64,000 bases of DNA from Macrostomum hystrix (Eukaryota; Platyhelminthes; Macrostomidae), in NCBI GenBank assembly GCA_950097015.1, contig CATNEN010000003.1, forward strand, positions 2,061,501 through 2,125,500. Reading direction: 5' to 3'. The translations under genes and the position numbers were made by a program. The notes below the pieces were generated by a model. That model searched no databases, had not been told where the DNA came from, and saw only the letters and a program-made list of their open reading frames with translations. This document shows positions 54,720 through 64,000 of this stretch, in pieces (the first letter of the stretch is position 1; every line of letters starts with the position of its first letter).

Positions 54720-57700
54720 AACCTGAATTTGAATCATGGCAAAAATAGAGCTTGAATCATGGCTAAACCAGCGTCTGAATCATGGCTAAACCAGAGTCTG
54801 AATCATTGCTAAACCAGAGTTTGAATCATGGCTAAACCAGAGTTTGAATCATGGCTAAACCAGAGTTTGAATCATGGCTAAACCAGAGTTTGAATCATGG
54901 CTAAACCAGAGTCTGAATCATGGCTAAACCAGAGTTTGAATCATGGCTAAACCAGAGTCTGAATCATGGCTTAACCAGAGTTTGAATCATGGCTAAACCA
55001 GAGTTTGAATCATGGCTAAACCAGAGTCTGAATCATGGCTAAACCAGCGTCTGAATCATGGCTAAACCAGAGTTTGAATCATGGCTAAACCAGAGTCTGA
55101 ATCATGGCTTAACTAGAGTTTGAATCATGGCTAAACCAGAGTCTGAATCATGGCTAAACCAGCGTCTGAATCATGGCTAAAGCAGAGTTTGAATCATGGC
55201 TAAACCAGAGTCTGAATCATGGCTTAACCAGAGTTTGAATCATGGCTAAACCAGAGTTTGAATCATGGCTAAACCAGAGTTTGAATCATGGCTAAACCAG
55301 AGTTTGAATCATGGCTAAACCAGAGTTTGAGTCATGGCTAAACCAGAGTCTGAATCATGGCTAAACCAACGTTTGAATCATGGCTAACCTAGAGTCTGAA
55401 TCATGGCTAAACCATAGTCTGAATCATTGCTAAAATAGAGTCTGAATCATGGCTAAACCAGAGTCTGAATCATGGCTAAACCAGAGTCTGAATCATGGCT
55501 AAACTAGAGTCTGAATCATGGCTAAACCAGAGTCTGAATCATGGCTAAACTAGAGTCTGAATCATGGCTAAACCAGAGTTTGAACCATGGCTAAACCAGA
55601 GTTTGAATCATGGCTAAACCAGCGTCTGAATCATGGCTAAACCAGCGTCTGAATCATGGCTAAACCAGAGTTTGAATCATGGCTAAACCAGAGTTTGAAT
55701 ATTGGCAACACCAGAGTTTGAATCATGGCTAAACCAGCGTCTGAATCATGGCTAAACCAGAGTTTGAATCATGGCTAAACCAGAGACTAAATGATGGCTA
55801 AACCATCATCATCAGCATGGCTAAACTAGAGTTTGAATCATGGCTAAACCATCATCATCAGCATGGCTAAACTAGAGTTTGAATCATGGCTAAACCAGAG
55901 TTTGAATAATGGCTACACCAGAGTTTGAATCATGGCTAAACCAGATCTTGAATCATGGCTAAACTAGAGTTTGAATCATGGCTAAACCAGAGTCTGAATC
56001 ATGGCTAAACCAGCGTCTGAATCATGGCTAAAGCAGAGTTTGAATCATGGCTAAACCAGAGTCTGAATCATGGCTTAACCAGAGTTTGAATCATGGCTAA
56101 ACCAGAGTTTGAATCATGGCTAAACCAGAGTTTGAATCATGGCTAAACCAGATCTTGAATCATGGCTAAACTAGAGTTTGAATCATGGCTAAACCAGAGT
56201 CTGAATCATGGCTAAACCAGCGTCTGAATCATGGCTAAAGCAGAGTTTGAATCATGGCTAAACCAGAGTCTGAATCATGGCTTAACCAGAGTTTGAATCA
56301 TGGCTAAACCAGAGTTTGAATCATGGCTAAACCAGAGTTTGAATCATGGCTAAACCAGATCTTGAATCATGGCTAAACTAGAGTTTGAATCTTGGCTAAA
56401 CCAGAGTCTGAATCATGGCTAAACCAGCGTCTGAATCATGGCTAAAGCAGAGTTTGAATCATGGCTAAACCAGAGTCTGAATCATGGCTAAACCAGAGTC
56501 TGAATCATGGCTAAACCAGAGTTTGAATCATGGCTAAACCAGAGTTTGAATCATGGCTTAACCAGAGTTTGAATCATGGCTAAACCAGAGTTTGAATCAT
56601 GGCTAAACCAGAGTCAAAATCATGGCTAAACCAGAGTTTGAATCATGGCTAAACCAGAGTCAAAATCATGGCTAAACCAGAGTTTGAATCATGGCTAAAC
56701 CAGAGTTTGAGTCATGGCTAAACCAGAGTCTGAATCATGGCTAAACCAACGTTTGAATCATGGCTAACCTAGAGTCTGAATCATGGCTAAACCATAGTCT
56801 GAATCATTGCTAAAATAGAGTCTGAATCATGGCTAATCCAGAGTTTGAATCATGGCTAAACCAGATCTTGAATCATGGCTAAACTAGAGTTTGAATCTTG
56901 GCTAAACCAGAGTCTGAATCATGGCTAAACCAGCGTCTGAATCATGGCTAAAGCAGAGTTTGAATCATGGCTAAACCAGAGTCTGAATCATGGCTAAACC
57001 AGAGTCTGAATCATGGCTAAACCAGAGTTTGAATCATGGCTAAACCAGAGTTTGAATCATGGCTAAACCAGAGTCTGAATCATGGCTAAACTAGAGTCTG
57101 AATCATGGCTAAACCAGAGTCTGAATCATGGCTAAACTAGAGTCTGAATCATGGCTAAACCAGAGTTTGAACCATGGCTAAACCAGAGTTTGAATCATGG
57201 CTAAACCAGCGTCTGAATCATGGCTAAACCAGCGTCTGAATCATGGCTAAACCAGAGTTTGAATCATGGCTAAACCAGAGTTTGAATATTGGCAACACCA
57301 GAGTTTGAATCATGGCTAAACCAGCGTCTGAATCATGGCTAAACCAGAGTTTGAATCATGGCTAAACCAGAGACTAAATCATGGCTAAACCATCATCATC
57401 AGCATGGCTAAACTAGAGTTTGAATCATGGCTAAACCATCATCATCAGCATGGCTAAACTAGAGTTTGAATCATGGCTAAACCAGAGTTTGAATAATGGC
57501 TACACCAGAGTTTGAATCATGGCTAAACCAGAGTCTGAATCATGGCTAAACTAGAGTTTGAATCATGGCTAAACCAGAGTTTGAATAATGGCTACACCAG
57601 AGTTTGAATCATGGCTAAACCAGAGTCTGAATCATGGCTAAACCAGAGTTTGAATCTTGGCTAAACCAGAGTTTCAATCATGGCTAACCCAGCGTTTGAA

Positions 57701-57795
57701 TCATGGCTAAACCAGAGTTTGAATCATAGCCAACCAGAGTCTGAATCATGGCAAAACGAGAGTTTGAATCATAGTCCACCAGGGTTTAAAACATG
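54720..57795. repeat. 23-bp array in element B, about 134 copies
   Basis: The unit is GAATCATGGCTAAACCAGAGTTT. Rare marker units (ATTGGCAACACC at 55701 and 57288; CATCATCATCAGC at 55804 and 57391) recur 1587 bases apart, exactly 69 units, which shows a large internal duplication. Confidence 0.97.
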
Positions 57796-57844
57796 GCGAA
57801 ACCTGAGTTTGAATCTTGGCTAACCCAGCGTTTGAAAAATCAAC

Positions 57845-59097
57845 GTCAACTGGGGAGTCATCATCAAAATGGGGATCATGGTGAACTGGGGGATCATGGT
57901 AAACTGGGGGATAATTGTCGACTGGGGGATCATTGTCAACTGGGGGATCATTGTCAACTTGGGGATCATTGTCAACTGGGGGATCATTGTCAACTGGGGG
58001 ATCATTGTCAAATGGGGGATCATTGTCAACTGGGGGATCTTTGTCAACTGGGGGTTCATTGTCAACTGGGGGTTCATTGTCAACTGGGGGATCATTGTCA
58101 ACTGGGGGATCATTGTGAACTGAGAGATCATTGTCAACTGGGGGGTAATGGTCAACTGGGGGATAATTGTCAACTGGGGAATCATCATCAACTGGGGATC
58201 ATCATCAACTGGGGGATCATTGAGAACTGGGGGATCTTTGTCAACTGGGGGATCATTGTGAACTGGGGGATCTTTGTCAACTGGGGGATCATTGTATACT
58301 GTGGGATCATTGTCAACTGGGGGATCATTGTCAACTGGGGGATCATTGTCAACTGGGGGATCGTTGTCAACTGGGGGATCATTGTCAACTGGGGGAACAT
58401 TGTCAACTGGAGGAACATTGTTAACTAGGGATCATCATCAATGGGGAGACTTCATCAACTGGGGGACCATTGTGAACTGGGGGATCATTGTGAACTGGGG
58501 GATCATTGTCAACTGGGGGATCATTCTCAACTGGGGGATCATTGTCAACTGGGGGATCATTTTCAACTGGGGGATCATCATCAACTGGAGGATCATTGTC
58601 AACTGGGGGATCATTGTCAACTGGGGGATCATTGTCAACTGGGGGATCATTGTCAACTGGGTGATCATCATCAACTGGGGGATCATTGTCAACTGGGGGA
58701 ACATTGTCAAATGGAGGAACATTGTTAACTGGGGATCATCATCAATGGGGAGACTTCATCAACTGGGGGATCATTGTGAACTGGGGGATCTTTGTTAACT
58801 GGGGGATCATTGTCAACTGGGGGATCATTGTCAACTGGGGGATCATTTTCAACTGGGGATCATCATCAACTGGGGGATCATCATCAACTGGGTGATCATT
58901 GTGAACTGGGGGATCTTTGTCAACTGGGGGATCATTGTCAACTGTGGGATCATTGTCAACTGGGGGATCATTGTCAAATGGGGGATCATTGTCAACTGTG
59001 GGATCGTTGTCAACTGGGGGTTCATTGTCAACTGGGGGTTCATTGTCAACTGGGGGATCATTGTCAACTGGGGGATCATTGTCAACTGGGGGTTCAT
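57845..59097. repeat. 18-bp array in element B, about 70 copies
   Basis: The unit is GGGGGATCATTGTCAACT. Blocks with AACATTGTCAACTGGAGGAA and ATCATCATCAATGGGGAGAC recur about 305 bases apart (58430 and 58735). Confidence 0.97.
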
Positions 59098-59193
59098 TGT
59101 AGCTTTAAAAAGCTGTAAATTCAGCTGCTAAAAAGTATATACTAGACGAATTAAAAGTATTTCTGCTCTCCGAAGGGGGGCAAAACTTGCTAG

Positions 59194-59244
59194 TAGTAGT
59201 CTAAAAGACATTTCATTTTGATTGTCTGAACAGAATAGTGTGTT

Positions 59245-59297
<53 letters not shown>

Positions 59298-59439
59298 AAT
59301 AGTGGTATTAAATACTAGTAGTAGTAGTAGTACATAGTGGTATTAAACAGTAGTAGTAGTAGTAGTAGTAGTACCTACCGGGGGTTAGTAAGATGATAAT
59401 TATAATTGTAACTCCCAATGCTATTAATACTTATTACAG
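59194..59439. repeat. (TAG)n microsatellite at the Helitron right flank
   Basis: Three TAG tracts (about 59247-59296, 59315-59332 and 59350-59372) in unique sequence between the Helitron end and the polymerase gene. Confidence 0.9.
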
Positions 59440-62400
59440 TCGACTCAAAGTAATCAGTCAATCTCGGACTATTCCGAATCTGATGAAAACTTGTCCGAGT
59501 CAGATGAATCTGACTATTCCGAGTCGGAGGAGGACCTTTCTGAGTCTTCGTGCACAAATCTGTCGGAATCATTGGAAGGAAGTCTGTCAGATTTTGAGTC
59601 AAGCAGCGGCCATGGCAATGGCTCCAGCGGTTTCAGTTTGAATGGTGGCAGTCCAGGAAGCAGCGGCGCTAGAAGCTCGGTCACTGGTCACTCGGAGCAA
59701 GGTGAAAATGATGGTAAGCCGGAAATTAATAAGTTGGTAAAATATTTTAAGTTTCGCAAAGTGCAGTTAGCTTGAGCAAAGGGATATTAAAACTTAATGT
59801 GTGATTACTGTAGGTAGTTACCGTTTTGTTTTAGAAATTGACAAGGTGAAGGGAGAAAAAAACTGATGTTTTTTTTGCAACTCCCGTTTCTAGGTCAGGC
59901 AGTTCATCTCAGCACAGTTTCCCAAGCATTCAATGAATCGCTAGAAATATTAAGACTGAGGCCAGATAATGCAGGCACTCTGCCATCCGAGTTTTTTGTC
60001 CAGGCTGGAAGCATAGTCATTGATGAAGTGCAGCGAAGAATCGGTATTCACCATTATAAAGTTCAGCTAAGGTCGAATATCCGTATGGCGCGAATAAAGG
60101 ATGGACAGATTCTAACAGAAGAAGACAAGTGGGTCAGCTGCAAACTGCAGACCATTGACAAGAGTGTGGATGCCACTGCCACCTATCAATATCTGCATGA
60201 TTGGCTGGTTGCACAGGAGCAAGAGTTGGAAAGGATTTGCAGCATGTTGAACACGAATGGTAGTGGTTGGACACTAACTCAGATAAACTTCCTGGATATA
60301 CATCTAGCTAGGTACAATCCGATTCGATTCCGCCAGGGTAGAACATCCAGATTTAACCTCCCAGCCAGTCTGAAAAACAAGAAAGCTGTCGTCAATCCGC
60401 CAAGTACCGGCAACGACTGCTTCATGTACGCCTGTCTTGCCGCATTGCACAGTGCCGATCCAAAGATAAAAAAATCGCCTGGCAGACTGTCGTCTTACGA
60501 TGAATGGTTGAACGAGCTTGACTTCGCTGGAATCTCCATGCCCGTCAGTGTCGCTGACATTGATCTCGTTGAGTCTAGCAATCCAGGAATTTGCATTTCT
60601 GCATTTCTATGGCAGCGAGGTAACGTGAGCTTGCTCCGTCGTCTCAAGCATGAGCCAGGAGGTCGAACTCATCTAATGCTTCTGTTGGTCAGCGGCAGCT
60701 ATGGATTAGAGCACTGGTGTGCAATTAATAACTTTGACAGGCTGATGAACAGCCGCGCCGGCCTTGCCATGAGAAAGTGGTGCACCAGATGCTTGACCTC
60801 ATTCTACTGCAGCGAGAGACTTCTAGAGCACAGCAGAGAATGCCAAATCGCTTCTGAAAATCCCATCAAGGAAGTCCTTCCTGTTCCTGGAGCAAACGAA
60901 ATCAAGTTCAAGGAATTTCAGAAGACAATCAGTCCACCATTTGTGACCTATGCCGACCTGGAAGCCATTTTGAAACAAAAACCAGACTCTGCCGATCTGA
61001 TCGCTCAACATGAGCCATGTGCAGCAGCCTACTTAGTGGTTTCCAGAGCGTACATGAAGGGGCCTGAACTTCGTCCTAAAGCAGACATGTACCAATCATT
61101 TTGCAATGCTGATCCCAAGGAGTGCATCCTTGCTTTTCTCAGTTCCCTTGAAAAGCTTTCCAGGGAAATCTTTCAGTGGAACCGGGTGCACAGTCACCAA
61201 GCAGCGGATAAATCTTCTCTAACGGACATGAAAGATTTCAATGACGCCACATCATGCCACTACTGTCAATCTGAGTTCAGCAGTTCCGCTGACAAACATT
61301 TTGACCATGATCACCTGACGGGGCAGTTCAAAGGAGCCGCGTGCCAGGAGTGCAACATGCGGGCTCAGCTTCGTCGCAGGTTTTTGCCTGTCATTTTTCA
61401 CAATTTGGGCGGTTACGATTTGCATCTTCTTCTTTCTACCGCACTTGGTAGCATGCCAAATTGGAAACTCAATGTTGTCCCACAGACTTCGGAGCGCTAT
61501 CTATCACTTCGGGTGGAGTTTCCTGTTGGCACCTACACAAAAAACGGGAAGACACTGCCACTAATGTTTACCATTCAGTTCATCGATTCTCTTTGCTTTC
61601 TAAAGGGAAGTTTGGCAAATTTGTTTTCCAATCTTTCAGAGAACGACTGTAAACTGACTCTGCAGCTGCTAGAGTCTAGGCCTCTGCTTTCAAAAGACAT
61701 TATTCGCCAAAAGGGAGTCTTTCCGTATGATTTCCTGACCGAGTTCAACATTCTTGAACAGACTAGTCTGCCACCGAAAAATGCATTTTTCAACCGTCTT
61801 ACCGACTGTGCGATTTCTGATGAGGAATACCATCGAGCAAAGGCAGCATGGGCCGCATTCGAATGTCGTAGTCTGCGAGACTACATGCTAGCATACCTGG
61901 AAATGGATGTGCGCCAGTTAGCAGACATTTTTGAGGCATTTCGTCACGCCAGTCTATCTGAAGATGGGCTCGATCCAGTGCACTATCTAACTACACCTGG
62001 TCTGTCTTACGACTCTGCTCTCAAATCAACTGGTGTTGTGCTCGAACAGCTAACAGACCCTGACATGTACCATTTATTCGAACAAGGCATTAGAGGTGGC
62101 ATGTCTTTCGTTAATGTGCACCATGTTAAAGCAAACAACCAAAGTTTGCCTGACTATGATGATCAGCAGGACTGCGTGAGTCTCATGCCGATTGACATGA
62201 ACAACTTGTACGGACACGCACTTTCTCAATCGCTTCCATGCAGCGGATTCAGGTGGGTGACAGAAAAGGAACTGCAGTCTTGGGACGCCAAAAAGTTCAT
62301 ATCTCTCGATCCTGAAGCTGAAGTAGCCTATCTCGTGCAGGTTGACCTTGAATATCCAGCCGATATTCATGATGTGACAGAGGAATTACCTTTTGCGCCA

Positions 62401-62493
62401 GAGAAATCTAAGCCGCAGGTTGACCAGTTTTCACCGTTTATGCTGGAATTGTGGAAGCAAATCTGTTTGATGCCCTTTTCAGATATGCGTTGA
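59440..62493 (+). pseudogene. Protein-primed family B DNA polymerase of a Polinton/adintovirus-like element, C-terminally truncated
   Basis: The main frame is 59866-62493 (875 codons from the first ATG). A donor at 59713 (GATG|GTAAGC) and acceptor at 59893 match in phase (G|GT) and would join an acidic Ser/Asp/Glu-rich exon (59440-59713) upstream. Residues numbered from 59866: a GSGW/CFMYACLAALH region typical of these animal elements, a C306-C309-H322-C326 knuckle, Exo I D364-x-E366, an endonuclease VII-like insert with C464-x2-C and DHDH 480-483, Exo II N513...D518, Exo III Y677...D681, and polymerase motif A D777-MNNLYG. The frame stops about 98 residues after motif A. Motifs B (K...NS.YG) and C (DTD) are absent from the following 800 bases, so it cannot be an active polymerase. 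The 5' exon of the transcript is not identified. Confidence 0.8.
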
Positions 62494-62967
62494 TCAGTTT
62501 TCATCAATTCATGCAGTAGCTTTGATGCACCCGAGAAACTGGCCGGCTGAGCGGGACTATAGTATTTTGTTTCCATAGTCAATGTTTAGAAATTAATAAG
62601 AAAAATACGCAATTTTTTTTCTTAAGTTGCAGGTTTTTTTAATAACAGAACACACACGAGTGTTATGCTTGTTTTATTTTTTGCGGAATAAGTGGCAAAA
62701 CGTTTTACTGCATAAATGTAAGGCTCACAGATTAAAGAGATAATACAATAGCAAATCAATACAGCCGCACAGCTCACTGAACAGGGAGATTTTTTAAGAA
62801 ACATTATTAAGCTAGAGTTATATATAAAATAGTTAGCTGAATAAATGTGAATGAAATTGTAGAGTCAAGCAATTGCAAGCAGTAGCATGACAAATTTTCG
62901 TCGACTAAGAAAATTCAACGTAACTCAAAGCAGAATTCATTGTCACATTATTAACAATCAGTTCAGT
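62494..62967. other. No gene; polymerase 3' part missing
   Basis: None of the frames continues the polymerase. GTTGATCAGTTTTCATCAATT at about 62488-62508 nearly repeats GTTGACCAGTTTTCACCGTTT at 62420-62440, marking a possible breakpoint. Confidence 0.4.
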
Positions 62968-63270
62968 TCACTCAATATCATTTTCGTCATCATCTTCCGT
63001 CAGCTTTGGAAACTTTATCGGATCCATCCTGCGCAGGGGCCATGGCAGCTTGCGCTTGCGACTGCTGCTGCCGCTCAGCCCTGTAGCTGCACGAGTCTGG
63101 TACCACAGTCGATCCAGGGCCAAGTTGCTATCCTGCTGCGGGATGCGACCGAATGACGGTGGTGTCGATGATGCGACCGGCAAAGGCAGCTCCGCAGTTG
63201 CATTGTCCGACTGGGCGATGAGCAGAGTCTTCTCCCCATCATCGGCCTCTTCACCGGAAGGCCACGTTTC
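62968..63270 (-). pseudogene. Possible separated C-terminal part of the PC4-domain gene
   Basis: On the minus strand a frame runs from just after a stop at 63273-63271 down to a stop at 62968. It contains an NLS-like SSSRKRKLPWP, then MDPIKFPKLTEDDDENDIE. It is in the same frame as an alternative open frame that overlaps the 3' third of the PC4 ORF and also ends at the 63273-63271 stop. One frameshift and one nonsense change would explain the layout. An independent small ORF is possible. Confidence 0.35.
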
Positions 63271-63301
63271 TTAATGCTCGATGCTAGTGCCTGCTTCAAT
63301 C

Positions 63302-63712
63302 TTAATGTTCTTGGGGTCCAGCTCGTATTCGCTGTCTGGCGACTTTCCCCTCAGCTCGCCACTGAGCCATTCGGCCTTTTTCCACAGTTCCCGCCACAGA
63401 CAGTTCAACTGAATTTCGCTTCAGGAAGTCCTCCGTGCAATCCTCAGGCAGTCGCTTGAGCCAGATTACTCCCCTCTTCACTTCAACGAGTTTGTCGTAG
63501 CCCAGCTTGGCGGTGACATTGTGCCGGTTGACTGCAGAGTGCACCAGTTGACGCCTCAGTTGCTTCAGCTTTTCCCACTGATGTGGGTTCAGATTGAAGC
63601 CCGGGATGCCCGGCTTCAGCTCGCCCTCGGCAGTGTAGAAGCACCGTATCGCAATGAATCTATGACCTTCGTATTCTTGCACTTGAACCTTGAAGCCGTC
63701 GCAGAGATCCAT
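63302..63712 (-). CDS. PC4 (p15 coactivator)-domain protein, 136 aa
   Basis: Residues about 14-56 (HRFIAIRCFYTAEGELKPGI then PGFNLNPHQWEKLKQL) match the PC4 single-stranded DNA-binding fold: a beta strand, the R.FY..EGELKPG.PG turn, then a helix with QWEKL. PC4 domains bind single-stranded DNA and act in transcription and replication, and they occur in several virus-like elements. The gene points towards the polymerase gene, with a TATA box upstream. The last third (after about residue 95) has lower protein character than the overlapping +1 frame, which ends at 63271, so a frameshift near 63415 is likely and the C-terminus given here may be wrong. Membership of the polymerase element is inference. 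Confidence 0.65.
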   Translation of the reverse strand: MDLCDGFKVQVQEYEGHRFIAIRCFYTAEGELKPGIPGFNLNPHQWEKLKQLRRQLVHSAVNRHNVTAKLGYDKLVEVKRGVIWLKRLPEDCTEDFLKRNSVELSVAGTVEKGRMAQWRAEGKVARQRIRAGPQEH

Positions 63713-63794
63713 CGCAGAGATTCAAAATTCAGAGATGATTTTTCTTTTCTTTCACTACCGTCATCACTCAGCCAGCATCAGTTAAAGCACTCCC

Positions 63795-63802
63795 CTTATA
63801 TA
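63795..63802 (-). promoter_or_regulatory. TATA box of the PC4-domain gene
   Basis: Read on the minus strand, GGGTATATAAGGGG lies 83 bases upstream of the ATG at 63712. It is a strong match to a TATA element. Confidence 0.6.
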
Positions 63803-64000
63803 CCCTCGGAGTGGGGTGGGTTCATGGAGTGGGGTGGGTGCCGTAGTGTGTAAACATACAGGCTTATATTCAGGCACTCGAGCCGCTATATAATTTTCCG
63901 TACAGCAGATCATCATATTGGGCACATAAGATCTCTTCAGCTCATAAAACCTGACTCTTATATTAATTTTTAATATGTACCATTCAGAGCATTGCCGTCT

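Larger units (their letters stand above)
54127..59193 (+). mobile_element. Non-autonomous Helitron-like element B (5067 bp), in tandem with A
   Basis: The 5' end TCCACTATACTAAAAATG is followed by a (TTGC)n run and CCGAACGGCTCAACCGATTT, typical of Helitron 5' regions. ATTAAATATTCGAAAAAC occurs at the corresponding place in element A. The 3' end has the stem GCTCTCC-GAA-GGGGGGC (59165-59181), AAAACTTG, then CTAG (59190-59193) followed by T. The 3' 95 bases align with those of element A. Most of the body is a 3-kb 23-bp array and a 1.2-kb 18-bp array. A tRNA-like patch lies at 54563-54616. No transposition protein is encoded. Confidence 0.75.

Noticed and set aside
57793-59131. Multiple 60-210-codon frames in the 18-bp array
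   Set aside because: An 18-base unit keeps frame, so all frames without a stop in the unit stay open; no independent evidence of coding.
51703-59193. Autonomous Helitron encoding Rep/helicase
   Set aside because: No frame with Rep HUH or SF1 helicase motifs exists; the interior is arrays and short unique sequence.
48786-64000. Complete Polinton with integrase, capsid, ATPase and protease
   Set aside because: I could find none of these genes nor terminal inverted repeats in the window; only PolB, PC4 and an unknown ORF.

Overview
The window is eukaryotic nuclear DNA from an invertebrate animal. The evidence is spliced genes with GT-AG introns and matching phases, tRNA-derived SINEs, DIRS-like, non-LTR and LTR retroelement remnants, Helitrons and a Polinton/adintovirus-like DNA polymerase. 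A repeat-rich lophotrochozoan such as a free-living flatworm would fit, but nothing here fixes the species. By eye, about two fifths of the 64 kb is tandem repeat, mostly minisatellites with units of 18-50 bp. Nearly all of the very long ORFs are artefacts of these arrays.

Layout. (1) 1-11.2 kb: a six-exon gene (2116-5087) reconstructed from matching splice phases. It predicts a secreted, probably GPI-anchored protein with an in-frame 11-residue repeat. It is followed by foldback repeats, a decayed DIRS-like retrotransposon, a universal stress protein gene (9523-9984, minus strand) and a near-identical fragment of that gene lying among non-LTR retrotransposon remains. (2) 11.2-32 kb: about 20 kb of arrays with no confident gene, much of it purine/pyrimidine asymmetric. 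It includes a solo LTR with a perfect 5-bp target duplication at 17414-17646. (3) 32.2-47.2 kb: a complete 13-exon glutaminase gene (628 aa) with TATA box, initiator-like site and polyadenylation signal. Almost every long intron carries its own private minisatellite. (4) 48.8-64 kb: a mobile-element zone. A 290-aa zinc-binding-type ORF, a C-terminally truncated protein-primed family B DNA polymerase and a PC4-domain gene look like parts of a Polinton/adintovirus-like element. Between the first two sits a head-to-tail dimer of Helitron-like elements (51703-54126 and 54127-59193), each holding a 23-bp array followed by an 18-bp array.

Only the glutaminase and the stress protein are recognisable conserved host genes. 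The most notable observations are the Helitron tandem dimer sharing one A|T target, the private minisatellites in the glutaminase introns, and the repeat-stalk surface protein gene.
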